64,000 nt of DNA, taken from contig CAYZGU010000044.1 in the NCBI GenBank assembly GCA_964478165.1, forward strand, positions 170,931 to 234,930, read 5' to 3'. Shown here in pieces: positions 29,837 through 38,699 of this stretch. The notes under the pieces were generated by a model. That model saw nothing but the letters and a program-made list of their open reading frames with translations. It had not been told where the DNA came from and searched no databases. Positions within the stretch are counted from its first letter, which is position 1; each line of letters begins with the position of its first letter. The position numbers were made by a program, and so were the translations under genes. Source of the DNA: CAYZGU01 sp964478165. GTDB taxonomy: Bacteria; Poribacteria; WGA-4E; JAJDTR01.

Positions 29837-30601
29837 ATGTCTAACTCGCAACTGGCAGCTCAGTTGTATACTGTGCGTGACTTTACGAAAACCCCCGCCG
29901 AGATTTCCAAAACGATGCAGAAGGTAAAGCAGATTGGATACGATACAGTGCAGTGCTCAGCACTTGGTCCGGTTGAGCCTGCCGAGTTGAAACGAATTAT
30001 TGATGGTGAAGGGTTGACTATTTGTGCTACGCATGCCGATTTCGAACGGATGCGCAATGAACCACAATCGGTTATTGATGAGCATGAGCTTTGGGGGTGT
30101 AGGTATACGGCAATCAGCAGCATGCCAGCGTCGTACCGAAATTTCGACGGCTTCTCTCGTTTCGCTAGGGAAGCCTCTGAAGTCGGTCGAAGACTTGCGG
30201 AAGACGGACTCATTTTGTCTTATCATAATCACAGCTTTGAACTAGAGAAATTCGGCGGTCGCAGTGGTCTAGAAATCCTATATGCAGAAAGCGACCCAGA
30301 TTATCTCAATTGTGAGCTTGATACGTATTGGATTCAGCACGGGGGTGGAGATATAGTTGCCTGGATTCGTAGATTGCAAGGACGCACTCCGACGATTCAC
30401 CTGAAGGATATGGAGATGCGTGGAAGTACTCAACAGTTTTCTGAGGTAGGGGAGGGTAACCTGAACTGGCTTACAATTCTTGAGGCCTGTAGACAGGCAG
30501 GTGTGGAATGGTATATTGTTGAGCAGGATACATGCCAGCGCGATCCCTTTGAGAGTTTAGGTATTAGCTTGAGAAATCTTAAAGCGATGGGAATTGAATA
30601 G
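29837..30601 (+). CDS. Sugar phosphate isomerase/epimerase (xylose-isomerase fold)
   Basis: 254 residues, a single TIM barrel of the AP endonuclease family 2 / xylose isomerase-like group. Metal-site elements are in place: E near LYAESDPDYLNCELDTYWIQHGG, H in SYHNHSFE, H in TIHLKDME and the late E in WYIVEQDTC. Members interconvert ketoses, keto-sugar acids or inositol derivatives. Its own promoter and the 1.7-kb gap after it suggest a separate unit from the cluster beginning at 32286. Substrate not assignable. Confidence 0.9.
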   Translation: MSNSQLAAQLYTVRDFTKTPAEISKTMQKVKQIGYDTVQCSALGPVEPAELKRIIDGEGLTICATHADFERMRNEPQSVIDEHELWGCRYTAISSMPASYRNFDGFSRFAREASEVGRRLAEDGLILSYHNHSFELEKFGGRSGLEILYAESDPDYLNCELDTYWIQHGGGDIVAWIRRLQGRTPTIHLKDMEMRGSTQQFSEVGEGNLNWLTILEACRQAGVEWYIVEQDTCQRDPFESLGISLRNLKAMGIE

Positions 30602-32285
30602 TAGGGAGGCTCCTTGGATAACGATTGGAAATTAGATTCTTCCCGCTTTTGCTCCTTGTGCCTTTCTCTTGCTCCGTGTCATGAAATCAATAGCGATAGA
30701 ACCTGCTCGCAGAGGAGGTGCCTAATTGGAACGCTGCGGCAAATTTGGTCTGCTGTTCAAGGCCTACGTCCCTATTTGTTGATAGTTTTTGCCGGCGCGC
30801 AGACACATCCAGTAGGCAACTGAAGTCAGCCGTCGTTCTCCAAATCCTGAAAATCTTGTTGAATGTGAGATATCTGATTCAGGCAGGCATCTGGTTGTAA
30901 CGACGGTATCTAAGTAGGTTGCAACAATATAAAGCCTGCAGAATTAAATGCTTGCACCAGGAAGGCTGCGCGCATGCCTGTCGCGACGTAAATTGGAATG
31001 GTCGAAAAGGACAGATGGAAAGGCGGCCTACATCGTAGAAGACTCCGCTCGTACCAGTGGTTTTGATATTTAAGGTTAAGGCTGATGTTTTTCGTGAAGT
31101 GGTTAGGGAGGATGTTGGTGTGATTAAGATGCGCGTCGACTGTCTTGACAAGATGGTTAAATAAATCGGGAGTCCGCTGTGAGCCTTGAAACCAAGATTC
31201 ACTAACTGCAGGGGGAGTCGAGGTTGCGAGAATGAGGATTGATAGGACTCTGTTAGGACTCGCCATCGAGTTTCTGATTGGCATTTAAGAATGAGCAACT
31301 GATACAAAGTTGATTTATCAGTTTATCTGTTGTGTGCCTAGCAGGTTGCGGCCTGTGTTGGTAGCTTTAAGTCCTGTGCCTAGTGTTCAGTCTGTTTATT
31401 CACTCCAATACGTTATGATTCATTTGCCAAACCGATGCTCTATTTGGTTGTGGTCGTGTACATTGCGATGTGAAACAAGATTATAGAAAGAAATGATTTG
31501 TGAGAGGGTCTTCGTCTAGAGTGAAAGTGAGTTTGGCCATTGTGAATTTTGGGACGGGACGTCTTCGCACCATCTTGTGCTATTCTCGAGCCCATGTTTC
31601 GAATGGGTCGCCTGAATGATCTCAGCGGCGATTTCACAATCAATTCGACTGTGTTCTAGCCTTGATAATTAGTGTCTGCCTCAGCCCCATTTCATTGAAG
31701 TCAACTATTGTTTGGTGAAGGTGTTGCCAGGTAATGCTGGACATAACGAAGCCCATCTCCCTCGGGGGAGCACAATGTTGATTCCCCGGCTTGGTGCCTT
31801 TGTTGATAGATTCAATGCGAATGACATAGAGAAGGCGTGTTCTGCGTTGTCCAAAACATTTTCTGATTCCGCGTGCAAGGCGCATGACAATGTGAAAAAC
31901 CAGCCTGTGAACTCGAGTGGGTGAAGTGCCAGTTCGTAGTTTTCGTAACCATTTCCCATTTTCTCGTATTTTCGAAATCTCAATCGGTGACACTGTTATC
32001 TGATTGGCATCCTGAACAATTTCGTGTGGTGGCTTGTCAGACTGGATCTTTTGTATCGTGCCAATTAGCTGGAAGAGTGCGCAAGATTTTCTAACCAACG
32101 GGGCGCTCTTTTTTCACGTCTTCCATCTCCTTGTTGGTGCCTATTGGGCGAAGCTCCTGAGAGATTCATGATTGCGGAGTTTCAGAACATTTGTCAATCT
32201 TCGCGCGATAACTTGATTTTAGCATAGTAGTCTGAAGACACTGCTACATCAATCGAACTCGGTTAAAAAATCTGGGAGACAAGAA
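30602..32285. other. Long gene-poor region, probably decayed sequence
   Basis: 1,684 bp with no supported gene. Minus-strand open frames exist (up to about 150 codons around 31640-32098 and 142 codons around 30879-31307), but they lack ribosome sites, overlap one another in different frames and carry no recognised motif. The density of interrupted frames is more like an eroded gene region than a designed regulatory region. No terminal repeats of a transposon were seen. Confidence 0.4.
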
Positions 32286-34088
32286 GTGTTCAAAAAGGTG
32301 ACGGATCATCTTTTCTTTATTGAGGATACTTGTAGCGTCTACGCAATTTGTGTTGATGATAGAATACTGTTGATTGATAGTGGTAGCCGGCTAACACCGA
32401 CGATGCTGAAGGCGTCATCGATTGGAAGTGGTGTTGTTGATCGAACTCTGTTGACGCATTTCCACCGGGACCAATGCTCCTCGGCATCTCGTTTTCAAGC
32501 GGAGGGTGCGCAGATAGTCATACCGTTCGCTGAACAGCGTTTCCTAGAGGAGACAGATCTTCTTAAAGCGTCGTATGATACCTACGATAACTACACTTCA
32601 TTCTATCCAGGAAGAGGTCTCTTGACGGACCTTCGCGCGGACTTATATGCATTTGATTATGAATCACTGACGTGGTGTGATATCCACTTCAATGTGGTTC
32701 CCCTCCCGGGACACACATTTGGATCGGTCGGTTACCAATTTGAAATTGATGGTCAGCGAATCCTGGCGTGCGGAGATTTGATGAGCGCTCCGGGCAAAGT
32801 CCGAGACTATTTCTGGAGCCAGTGGCGTTATATGGATTTTCAAGGCCATGTTAACCACTTGGAGAGTCTAAGAACAGTTTCCGATCTAAAACTTGATATC
32901 ATTCTGCCGGGACATGGAGAACCGTTTACGCCAACTACCCAGGCCTTCGTCGAGCTCCAATCTCCTATGGAAACCCTGTATGAGATGTTTCATGGTTCTG
33001 TTCTCGAATACTTCCGTCCTGAATTTCGCCAGTTGAGTCCGCACGTTTTTGAAGTTGTTAACTCTATAGCTCGAACGTATATCGTCCGTGATGATTCTGG
33101 TCATGCCGTGTGCATTGACTGCGGATATACCTCGAGTGTTCCGATTAGTGGAAATCCGCATAGGTTTGTTGACCAGTTGATTCCGTACCTAAAGACCGAC
33201 CTCGGCATCGAAACCGTTGAATGGTTTTTTCCTTCTCACTACCATGACGACCATCTTGCCGGTTATCCAGCGTTGGTTGCGCGATATGGGACCAAATTGG
33301 TATCTTCACCGGAAATGCTGGACATTCTCGAGAATCCCCAGAACTATGACATGCCATGCCTTGTTCCTCGCGGTGCACAGGTCGACCGGGTAATCGATCG
33401 TGGCACACCTTTCAATTGGCGGGGGATCGATTTTTTTCTAGAACAGCATCCTGGTCAGACGCTTTATCATCATCTCATCTGGTTCACAGTGGACGGCAAG
33501 AAATTTCTCTGTGTCGGCGATAACATCTCAGGTCTATGTTTCCGTGAAAATCGCGATTACATTCATTCATTCATTCCGAAGAATCGAACGCCCGTATCCA
33601 GCTATGTCGATATGCCGCGACAGATTCTAGAGCATGCTCCCGATTTCATCCTTACTGGACATGGTGGCGCTGCCCCGTTTGAAAAGTCCAAGGTCGAGCA
33701 GTGGGGGGATTGGATGGTGCGTTGGGAAACGCTCTTTACTCAGATTATCGATCAGCCGCATCCAAACATGGGTATGGATCCGCACTGGATAGAGTTCTAT
33801 CCGTACAAGATTCGCATCAGTCCCGGCCAAACGGTAACGTTTCAGGTGCATGTTACCAATCATGAGCTCAAGTCACGAACGTGTCAACTCCAATTTAGGT
33901 CCGTTGACGGTGTGTCGATCTCCCCAGAAAATGAGGAAATCACACTTCGTCCGAATGAAGAATGGATTTGCAAAGTTGAAGTAACATTTCCCAAGCTATT
34001 TGAGACACATTCGCTACCAATCGTTGCTGATGCGATCTGGAATGGTCGGGCGCTCGGTGAAGTTTCGGAAGCAATTGCCTATTGGTAA
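32286..34088 (+). CDS. Tandem metallo-beta-lactamase-fold hydrolase with C-terminal beta domain
   Basis: 600 residues from a GTG at 32286 (GGGAG 8 nt upstream). Two complete MBL folds lie in series. The first has H58-F-H60-R-D62-Q63, where Gln replaces the usual final His of HxHxDH, then LPGHTFGS, CGDLM and LPGHGEP. The second has an intact H318-Y-H320-D-D322-H323, then HPGQT, VGDN and LTGHGG. The C-terminal 100 residues resemble an Ig-like or CalX-type beta sandwich. No signal peptide. The second domain is likely a working di-metal hydrolase; the first may be altered or regulatory. Substrate (thioester, lactone or similar) unknown. It opens the metabolic cluster to 41.2 kb. Confidence 0.85.
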   Translation: MFKKVTDHLFFIEDTCSVYAICVDDRILLIDSGSRLTPTMLKASSIGSGVVDRTLLTHFHRDQCSSASRFQAEGAQIVIPFAEQRFLEETDLLKASYDTYDNYTSFYPGRGLLTDLRADLYAFDYESLTWCDIHFNVVPLPGHTFGSVGYQFEIDGQRILACGDLMSAPGKVRDYFWSQWRYMDFQGHVNHLESLRTVSDLKLDIILPGHGEPFTPTTQAFVELQSPMETLYEMFHGSVLEYFRPEFRQLSPHVFEVVNSIARTYIVRDDSGHAVCIDCGYTSSVPISGNPHRFVDQLIPYLKTDLGIETVEWFFPSHYHDDHLAGYPALVARYGTKLVSSPEMLDILENPQNYDMPCLVPRGAQVDRVIDRGTPFNWRGIDFFLEQHPGQTLYHHLIWFTVDGKKFLCVGDNISGLCFRENRDYIHSFIPKNRTPVSSYVDMPRQILEHAPDFILTGHGGAAPFEKSKVEQWGDWMVRWETLFTQIIDQPHPNMGMDPHWIEFYPYKIRISPGQTVTFQVHVTNHELKSRTCQLQFRSVDGVSISPENEEITLRPNEEWICKVEVTFPKLFETHSLPIVADAIWNGRALGEVSEAIAYW

Positions 34089-34234
34089 TATGCTTTGGGT
34101 GTAGGTGAGTTCTTCCCTGTTATGATATCCTGAATCTCTGTGGCATGAAGACATCTCATACTGGAATGTGAAAGAAGCTTGCGATTCTGTTTCACAGATC
34201 GCATTGTGCGCTAAAATTGGGGGATCTTATAGTC

Positions 34235-35041
34235 ATGATTAAGTTGGGTACGATGTCGTTAAACATTAAGAACACGACTGCGAGTGATTTTGCACAGGTT
34301 GTCTACGATCTTGGTTTGGACGTCATTGAATTGCACTCAAGTGCATTTGAATCAACCGATGTTACGTATCTTCGGAATATAAAGAAAGATTTGATGAGAA
34401 AGGGGTTGCCGCTCGGATATATTGGGATTAGCAACAATTTTGGCCGCCCTATCGACGAACATCGAGAGCAGATTGAGTTGATTAAAAAGTGGATTGATGT
34501 TGCCGACTTTATGAGTTGTCCAATTGTTCGTGTGTTCGCAGCGTACATCCCCAAAGATTGCGAAGATGAAGAAGCTCTCTGGACTCCCATGATCTCTGCG
34601 CTCAAGGAAGTCGCGGAATACGGCTACGACAAGGGAATTCTAGTTGGTCTACAGAACCACAATCACAACAATCTTACCCGGACAGGCGACGGTCTGATTC
34701 GCGCTCTTCGTGCAATCAACCACCCATACTTCACACACATTCTTGATACGGGGCAGTACGCTGGATCCCCCGGTGCTGGTGGTCACCGGGGTTCATCTCA
34801 TCCCGATTTTGATTGCTACGATAGCATTACCAAAACAGCGCCTTATGCCGTCTATGTTCGCACGAAGTTTTATCGTATTGACAGTGGTGTTGAGGAATGG
34901 CTGGATTATCCGAGAATCCTTGGTATTCTGCGTGGGGTTGGCTACAATGGTTGTTTTTCCATCGTATATGAAGGGCAATCAGATCGTGTAGAATCTATGA
35001 GAAAAGCAGGAAATTATCTGAGATCGTTACTGGATAGTTGA
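34235..35041 (+). CDS. Sugar phosphate isomerase/epimerase (second copy)
   Basis: 268 residues from the ATG at 34235 with GGGGGA about 10 nt upstream; a TTG at 34217 is less likely. A xylose-isomerase-like TIM barrel with LQNHNHNNLTRTGDG, HILDTGQYAG and a terminal SIVYEGQ strand that supplies the late metal-binding Glu. It overlaps the region ahead of the dehydrogenase gene, whose ribosome site lies just past this stop, so the two are translationally linked. Only modest similarity to the epimerase at 29837. Substrate not assignable. Confidence 0.88.
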   Translation: MIKLGTMSLNIKNTTASDFAQVVYDLGLDVIELHSSAFESTDVTYLRNIKKDLMRKGLPLGYIGISNNFGRPIDEHREQIELIKKWIDVADFMSCPIVRVFAAYIPKDCEDEEALWTPMISALKEVAEYGYDKGILVGLQNHNHNNLTRTGDGLIRALRAINHPYFTHILDTGQYAGSPGAGGHRGSSHPDFDCYDSITKTAPYAVYVRTKFYRIDSGVEEWLDYPRILGILRGVGYNGCFSIVYEGQSDRVESMRKAGNYLRSLLDS

Positions 35042-35082
35042 ATGATCGCACAATTCTACAGCTTTGGTCAAGGAGGAGTAAT

Positions 35083-36048
35083 TTGCTCAAGCTTATTATG
35101 ATGCCACCGTGGGAGGGGAGAAAGCGGGATTGGGCGATGCGTTTGAATGCAGCTTTGCCTGACTATCATGTCGTTGTGACGGAAACCGAAGCGGATGCCA
35201 AGCGCGAAATCGTAGATGCGGATGCGGCGTTTGGTTGGGTGCCGCCTGATACTCTCAAAGTTGCCCAGAAACTCAGATGGCTGCAGAATCCAGATGCTGG
35301 ATCGTTTGTAGGGTACTATTATAAAGAACTAATTGAACATCCTGTAGTTATTTGCAATCCGCGTGGCATCTACTTTGACCATCTAAGCCATCATATCATG
35401 ATGTTCATGCTAGGACTGGCACGTGGTCTGCCTTATTATGTTTCGGCTCAACTGGACGGGCGTTGGGATCGGGATGCGCGCAAAAGTGCGTACATCGATC
35501 TTGCTCAGGCAAGTGTGCTGATCTGTGGTGTGGGCGGAGTGGGTCATGAAGCCGCGCGACTTTGTACGGAGTTTGGCATGACTGTAATAGGGGTTGATCC
35601 GAGATGTGAGTATGAAGTGCCGTTTGTAGAACTCCATGCGCCAGAAGCCCTAGACGATCTGATTCCGTGTGCAGACTTTGTCATCGCTACAACTCCGCAC
35701 ACGCCAGAGACAGAGGGAATGTGGAACGAGAGTCGGTTCCGATTGATGAAACCAACAGCGTATTTTATCAATATCGGGCGAGGAAAGACGACCAAAATCG
35801 ACGATCTTGTTTATGCCATTGAGACTGGGGGAATTGGCGGTGCTGGGTTGGATGTGTTTGAGGAAGAACCTTTGCCGGTAGGGCATAAGCTGTGGAGTTT
35901 GCCCAACGTACTATTGACACCGCATATTGCGGTACCGGAGGGTACAAGCGTCACTGAACGGAGATATGAGATAATCTTGGAAAATGCTCGTCGGTTTGCC
36001 AAAGATGAACCACTAAAAAACGTTGTGAACAAAGCACTGTGGTACTGA
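35083..36048 (+). CDS. D-2-hydroxyacid dehydrogenase
   Basis: 321 residues from a TTG at 35083, which has AAGGAGG ideally placed; an upstream TTG at 35038 would bury that site. The NAD(P) fold shows GVGGVGHEAA, the substrate-binding stretch TTPHTPET, the Arg-containing NIGRGKTTKIDDL, the acidic pair in VFEEEPLP and the catalytic His in LTPHIA. It reversibly oxidises D-2-hydroxy acids to 2-keto acids. Placed between an epimerase and PhyH-like protein, it would fit an acid-sugar catabolic step; that is inference from context. Confidence 0.9.
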   Translation: MLKLIMMPPWEGRKRDWAMRLNAALPDYHVVVTETEADAKREIVDADAAFGWVPPDTLKVAQKLRWLQNPDAGSFVGYYYKELIEHPVVICNPRGIYFDHLSHHIMMFMLGLARGLPYYVSAQLDGRWDRDARKSAYIDLAQASVLICGVGGVGHEAARLCTEFGMTVIGVDPRCEYEVPFVELHAPEALDDLIPCADFVIATTPHTPETEGMWNESRFRLMKPTAYFINIGRGKTTKIDDLVYAIETGGIGGAGLDVFEEEPLPVGHKLWSLPNVLLTPHIAVPEGTSVTERRYEIILENARRFAKDEPLKNVVNKALWY

Positions 36049-36083
36049 TGCTGCTCTGGATAGGGATAGCGGGAGATATATAA

Positions 36084-36920
36084 GTGATTTCTACCAAAAG
36101 ACTGAAAGAGGAAGACGTTTTTGATTTGCAGATCGGGATTGGCGATTCTGACATCTCATTTGAAGATAAGTATTTCTTCGACATGGCAGGTTACCTAGTG
36201 CTGGAAGATTTGTTGACTCCGTCTCAGGTCGCCGAGGCACGAGAAATCGAATCCGTGAGGGAAGAAGAAATTGCTGGGTTGACGCAGGGACCATTCGGAC
36301 CGGAGTTGGTTAACATCGTTGAAAGTGGGGGTGTGATGGAGGACGCTATAGGACTGCCCCAGGTGATTTCCTATATTGAGGCATTCATCTGGCGACGCCA
36401 ATATAGGCTGGTCGGCTCGAGGGCCATTCTGCGCGAGACGGGGAAGTGCACTCAACTTACTCAGGGTGGGAATGCCGACACGAGACGTTACGCACGCTAT
36501 CGCTGTGCCGGGGATGGACAATTTCGTTGTCTGTTGATGACCTGTTTGATTGCGTTGCACGATACTTCGGATGGCGAAGGTAGCTTTTGTCTCGTCCCAG
36601 GCAGCCATAAGGCAAGTCTCCCGCATCCTTATAGAGGTAGAGATCTAGAACAGGTTTCGCCTCTCAGAGAAATCTCGTTGCGAGCCGGCTGTGGTGTTTT
36701 GTATACTGAGGGTTTATCGTATGCTTTTAAGGCAACTGGAGAAAGTCAATCATGGCTCTTGTATCAATACGGACCATCCTATATGGTCAATTGGCCGGGC
36801 TGCGAGCCTTCTACTGAGTTGCTTGCTCGTACTCGTGATGACGCGATTAAATCGCACTTGCTCTTGGAGCCTTACTACCATCCTGCCGGTTCGCAGGGGA
36901 AGAAGAAAAAAATCGTGTGA
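36084..36920 (+). CDS. PhyH-like protein with iron ligands missing
   Basis: 278 residues from a GTG at 36084 (GGGAG 10 nt upstream). The fold markers of a phytanoyl-CoA dioxygenase subfamily are clear: FFDMAGYLVLEDLL, then RYARYRCAGDGQF, DGEGSFCLVPGSHKAS and VLYTEGLSYAF. In active relatives the first His sits in an LHGG-type motif and the last in TEALTHG. Here these read LTQGG and TEGLSYAF, so both iron-binding histidines appear lost. The tail is Lys-rich (GKKKKIV). It is probably a non-catalytic or repurposed paralogue. Fold is confident; loss of activity is inferred from motif comparison from memory. Confidence 0.8.
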   Translation: MISTKRLKEEDVFDLQIGIGDSDISFEDKYFFDMAGYLVLEDLLTPSQVAEAREIESVREEEIAGLTQGPFGPELVNIVESGGVMEDAIGLPQVISYIEAFIWRRQYRLVGSRAILRETGKCTQLTQGGNADTRRYARYRCAGDGQFRCLLMTCLIALHDTSDGEGSFCLVPGSHKASLPHPYRGRDLEQVSPLREISLRAGCGVLYTEGLSYAFKATGESQSWLLYQYGPSYMVNWPGCEPSTELLARTRDDAIKSHLLLEPYYHPAGSQGKKKKIV

Positions 36921-36998
36921 CTTCAGTGCGCTTCCTTTTAGTACTAGCGAGGTTGGCAGATTCTAGGACGTAATCGCATGAAAGGAGAGAGTTCAAAG

Positions 36999-37454
36999 AT
37001 GGACTCACTACAACAATCAGTTCAGTCTGTTATCGATGGAGGGCGAATCGGAGGCCCTGTGTTTTTGCGCTGTATGTTCCAACTTCCGACTGTGGAAGAG
37101 GATATTGTTCAAGCTAGCGCTACACTAGCGACAATAGCAAATGGCTGGATGCCGTCATCACCACAACAGATCTATGTGCAGCAAAGCAAAGATGTAACAC
37201 AAGTTACGACGATGATTCACTACGTGGGTGGACAGACGGCCATTCTTAGTGTGAACCGTGTTCCAAGTGATCAGGAGGCGTCCATAGATCTGGTTTTTGT
37301 CGGTAGTCAGGGTGTTATTTATCACGAAACGCCGGTCGGACGACATCGGTTGATGAAACCGTTGATTCAACTGCAGAAGTCGACAGATGTGGTCGATCTC
37401 CTCAATCAAGCAATCAGGACAGGCGCGCCGGTAATATTGAATAGCGGAGGATAG
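36999..37454 (+). CDS. Small partner of Gfo/Idh/MocA oxidoreductase, uncharacterised
   Basis: About 151 residues from the ATG at 36999; AAAGGAG just upstream favours it over the ATG at 36978. The pattern (a helix, MIHYVGGQTAILSVNRV, IDLVFVGSQGVIYHETPVG, then a helical end) resembles the C-terminal beta-sheet domain of Gfo/Idh/MocA oxidoreductases without the Rossmann half. It ends 2 bp before a full-length family member, so the two are tightly coupled and may form a complex. No named family recognised. Confidence 0.7.
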   Translation: MDSLQQSVQSVIDGGRIGGPVFLRCMFQLPTVEEDIVQASATLATIANGWMPSSPQQIYVQQSKDVTQVTTMIHYVGGQTAILSVNRVPSDQEASIDLVFVGSQGVIYHETPVGRHRLMKPLIQLQKSTDVVDLLNQAIRTGAPVILNSGG

Positions 37455-37456
37455 AA

Positions 37457-38602
37457 ATGGACAGTCAAGAAAAATACGGTGTACTATTAATCGGAGGTCA
37501 TCGAACGCACCAGGAAAATTATGCGCGCTTGTTCGCCGCGGATGATCGGTGCCGGCTTATTGCGTCATCTGATGAGATGGATGCACCACCCGATCGAATC
37601 GAGTTGAATCGCGCGCTCGCTGAGGAATTGAATCTGGCTTATGTGCCAAATCTGGACGAGGCGCTAGCGCGTGAGGATGTGCATATTGTGAGCTTGTGCG
37701 TTGAGAACGAGCGGCGTGGGCGCGTTGGGGTTCGGTGTGCGGAAGCAGGTAAACACATGTATCTGGATAAACCACTAGCTATGACCCCTGATGACGCGCA
37801 GGCCATCGTGAGGGCAGTAAAGAAAGCAGGGGTTAGGAGTCAGATGTTCACTACTATACATGCTTCGTGGGCGCAGGCAGCTCAGAAGGCCCTGATTCGT
37901 GGCGACATCGGCGACCTTCGCGCCATCCACTGCGATGTGCTTTTTGCCAAAGGGCATGCCGGAAGTGCCCCCGTTGGTTACAAACGAGAAGAAAAACCGG
38001 TGGTGGAGAAGTACACCTTTGTCGAAGCAAAGCGAGAGATGTTTGATATTGGAATCTACGCGGTTGCTATGGTGAATTGGCTGACACGCAAAGTAGTCAA
38101 GACCGTTTTTGGTACGACCGCTAACTACTTTTTTAAGGAACATGTGGCGTGTGATGTCGAAGACTTTGGCTCTCTAGTGCTGACTTTAGAAGATGGAATC
38201 ACCGCAACGATTGCAGGTGGAAGGATTGGTTATATGAGCAATCCCCAAGGAGGTATCTCACGGCTTCATCTTGTTGGTACGCGCGATACCTTGACGTTCG
38301 ACGGTTCAAAATCACATTTGGAAGTCTTTGCGGATGAACCTGCCTTTAAGCCACCTCCATCTAACCCTTTGGATCCAATGGGTATGTGGGGTAGCACTCA
38401 AGTCAAATCTGATCTTCCGCCTAAGCGACAGAGGGTCTTGGTCGAAGCTGGTGGGGGTAGGGGAGAGGTTCAAGCTTTTGTGGACTGTATTGACAAGGGA
38501 GTAGAAAGCGAAATGAACGCGGAAGTGGCTGCCCAATCGGTGGCGGTAATCGCGGCGGGGTATGAGTCGGCTGCGAGCGGTGAGGCTGTCAACATAGGGT
38601 AA
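37457..38602 (+). CDS. Gfo/Idh/MocA-family oxidoreductase
   Basis: 381 residues, GGAGG ribosome site. N-terminal NAD(P)-binding domain with VLLIGGHRTHQENYARLF (an altered GxGxxG) and YLDKPLAMT, the counterpart of the family's EKP motif, with the catalytic-type Lys kept. The C-terminal domain has FDIGIYAV (D and Y near the substrate) and a beta sheet. These enzymes oxidise or reduce sugars, inositols and their derivatives. Context with epimerases and a hydroxyacid dehydrogenase fits carbohydrate catabolism. Confidence 0.9.
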   Translation: MDSQEKYGVLLIGGHRTHQENYARLFAADDRCRLIASSDEMDAPPDRIELNRALAEELNLAYVPNLDEALAREDVHIVSLCVENERRGRVGVRCAEAGKHMYLDKPLAMTPDDAQAIVRAVKKAGVRSQMFTTIHASWAQAAQKALIRGDIGDLRAIHCDVLFAKGHAGSAPVGYKREEKPVVEKYTFVEAKREMFDIGIYAVAMVNWLTRKVVKTVFGTTANYFFKEHVACDVEDFGSLVLTLEDGITATIAGGRIGYMSNPQGGISRLHLVGTRDTLTFDGSKSHLEVFADEPAFKPPPSNPLDPMGMWGSTQVKSDLPPKRQRVLVEAGGGRGEVQAFVDCIDKGVESEMNAEVAAQSVAVIAAGYESAASGEAVNIG

Positions 38603-38699
38603 CGGTGAGTGTTAGAACTTGTGTGTGGAATGTTTGACCGTCAAGCATTGTTGAGACTCCAATCCTTTATCACAGATTCCGACTAGGAGGAAATTCAGA

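Noticed and set aside
31640..32098. 152-codon minus-strand frame
   Set aside because: No ribosome site, no recognisable motif, and competing frames overlap it; left as part of the gene-poor region.
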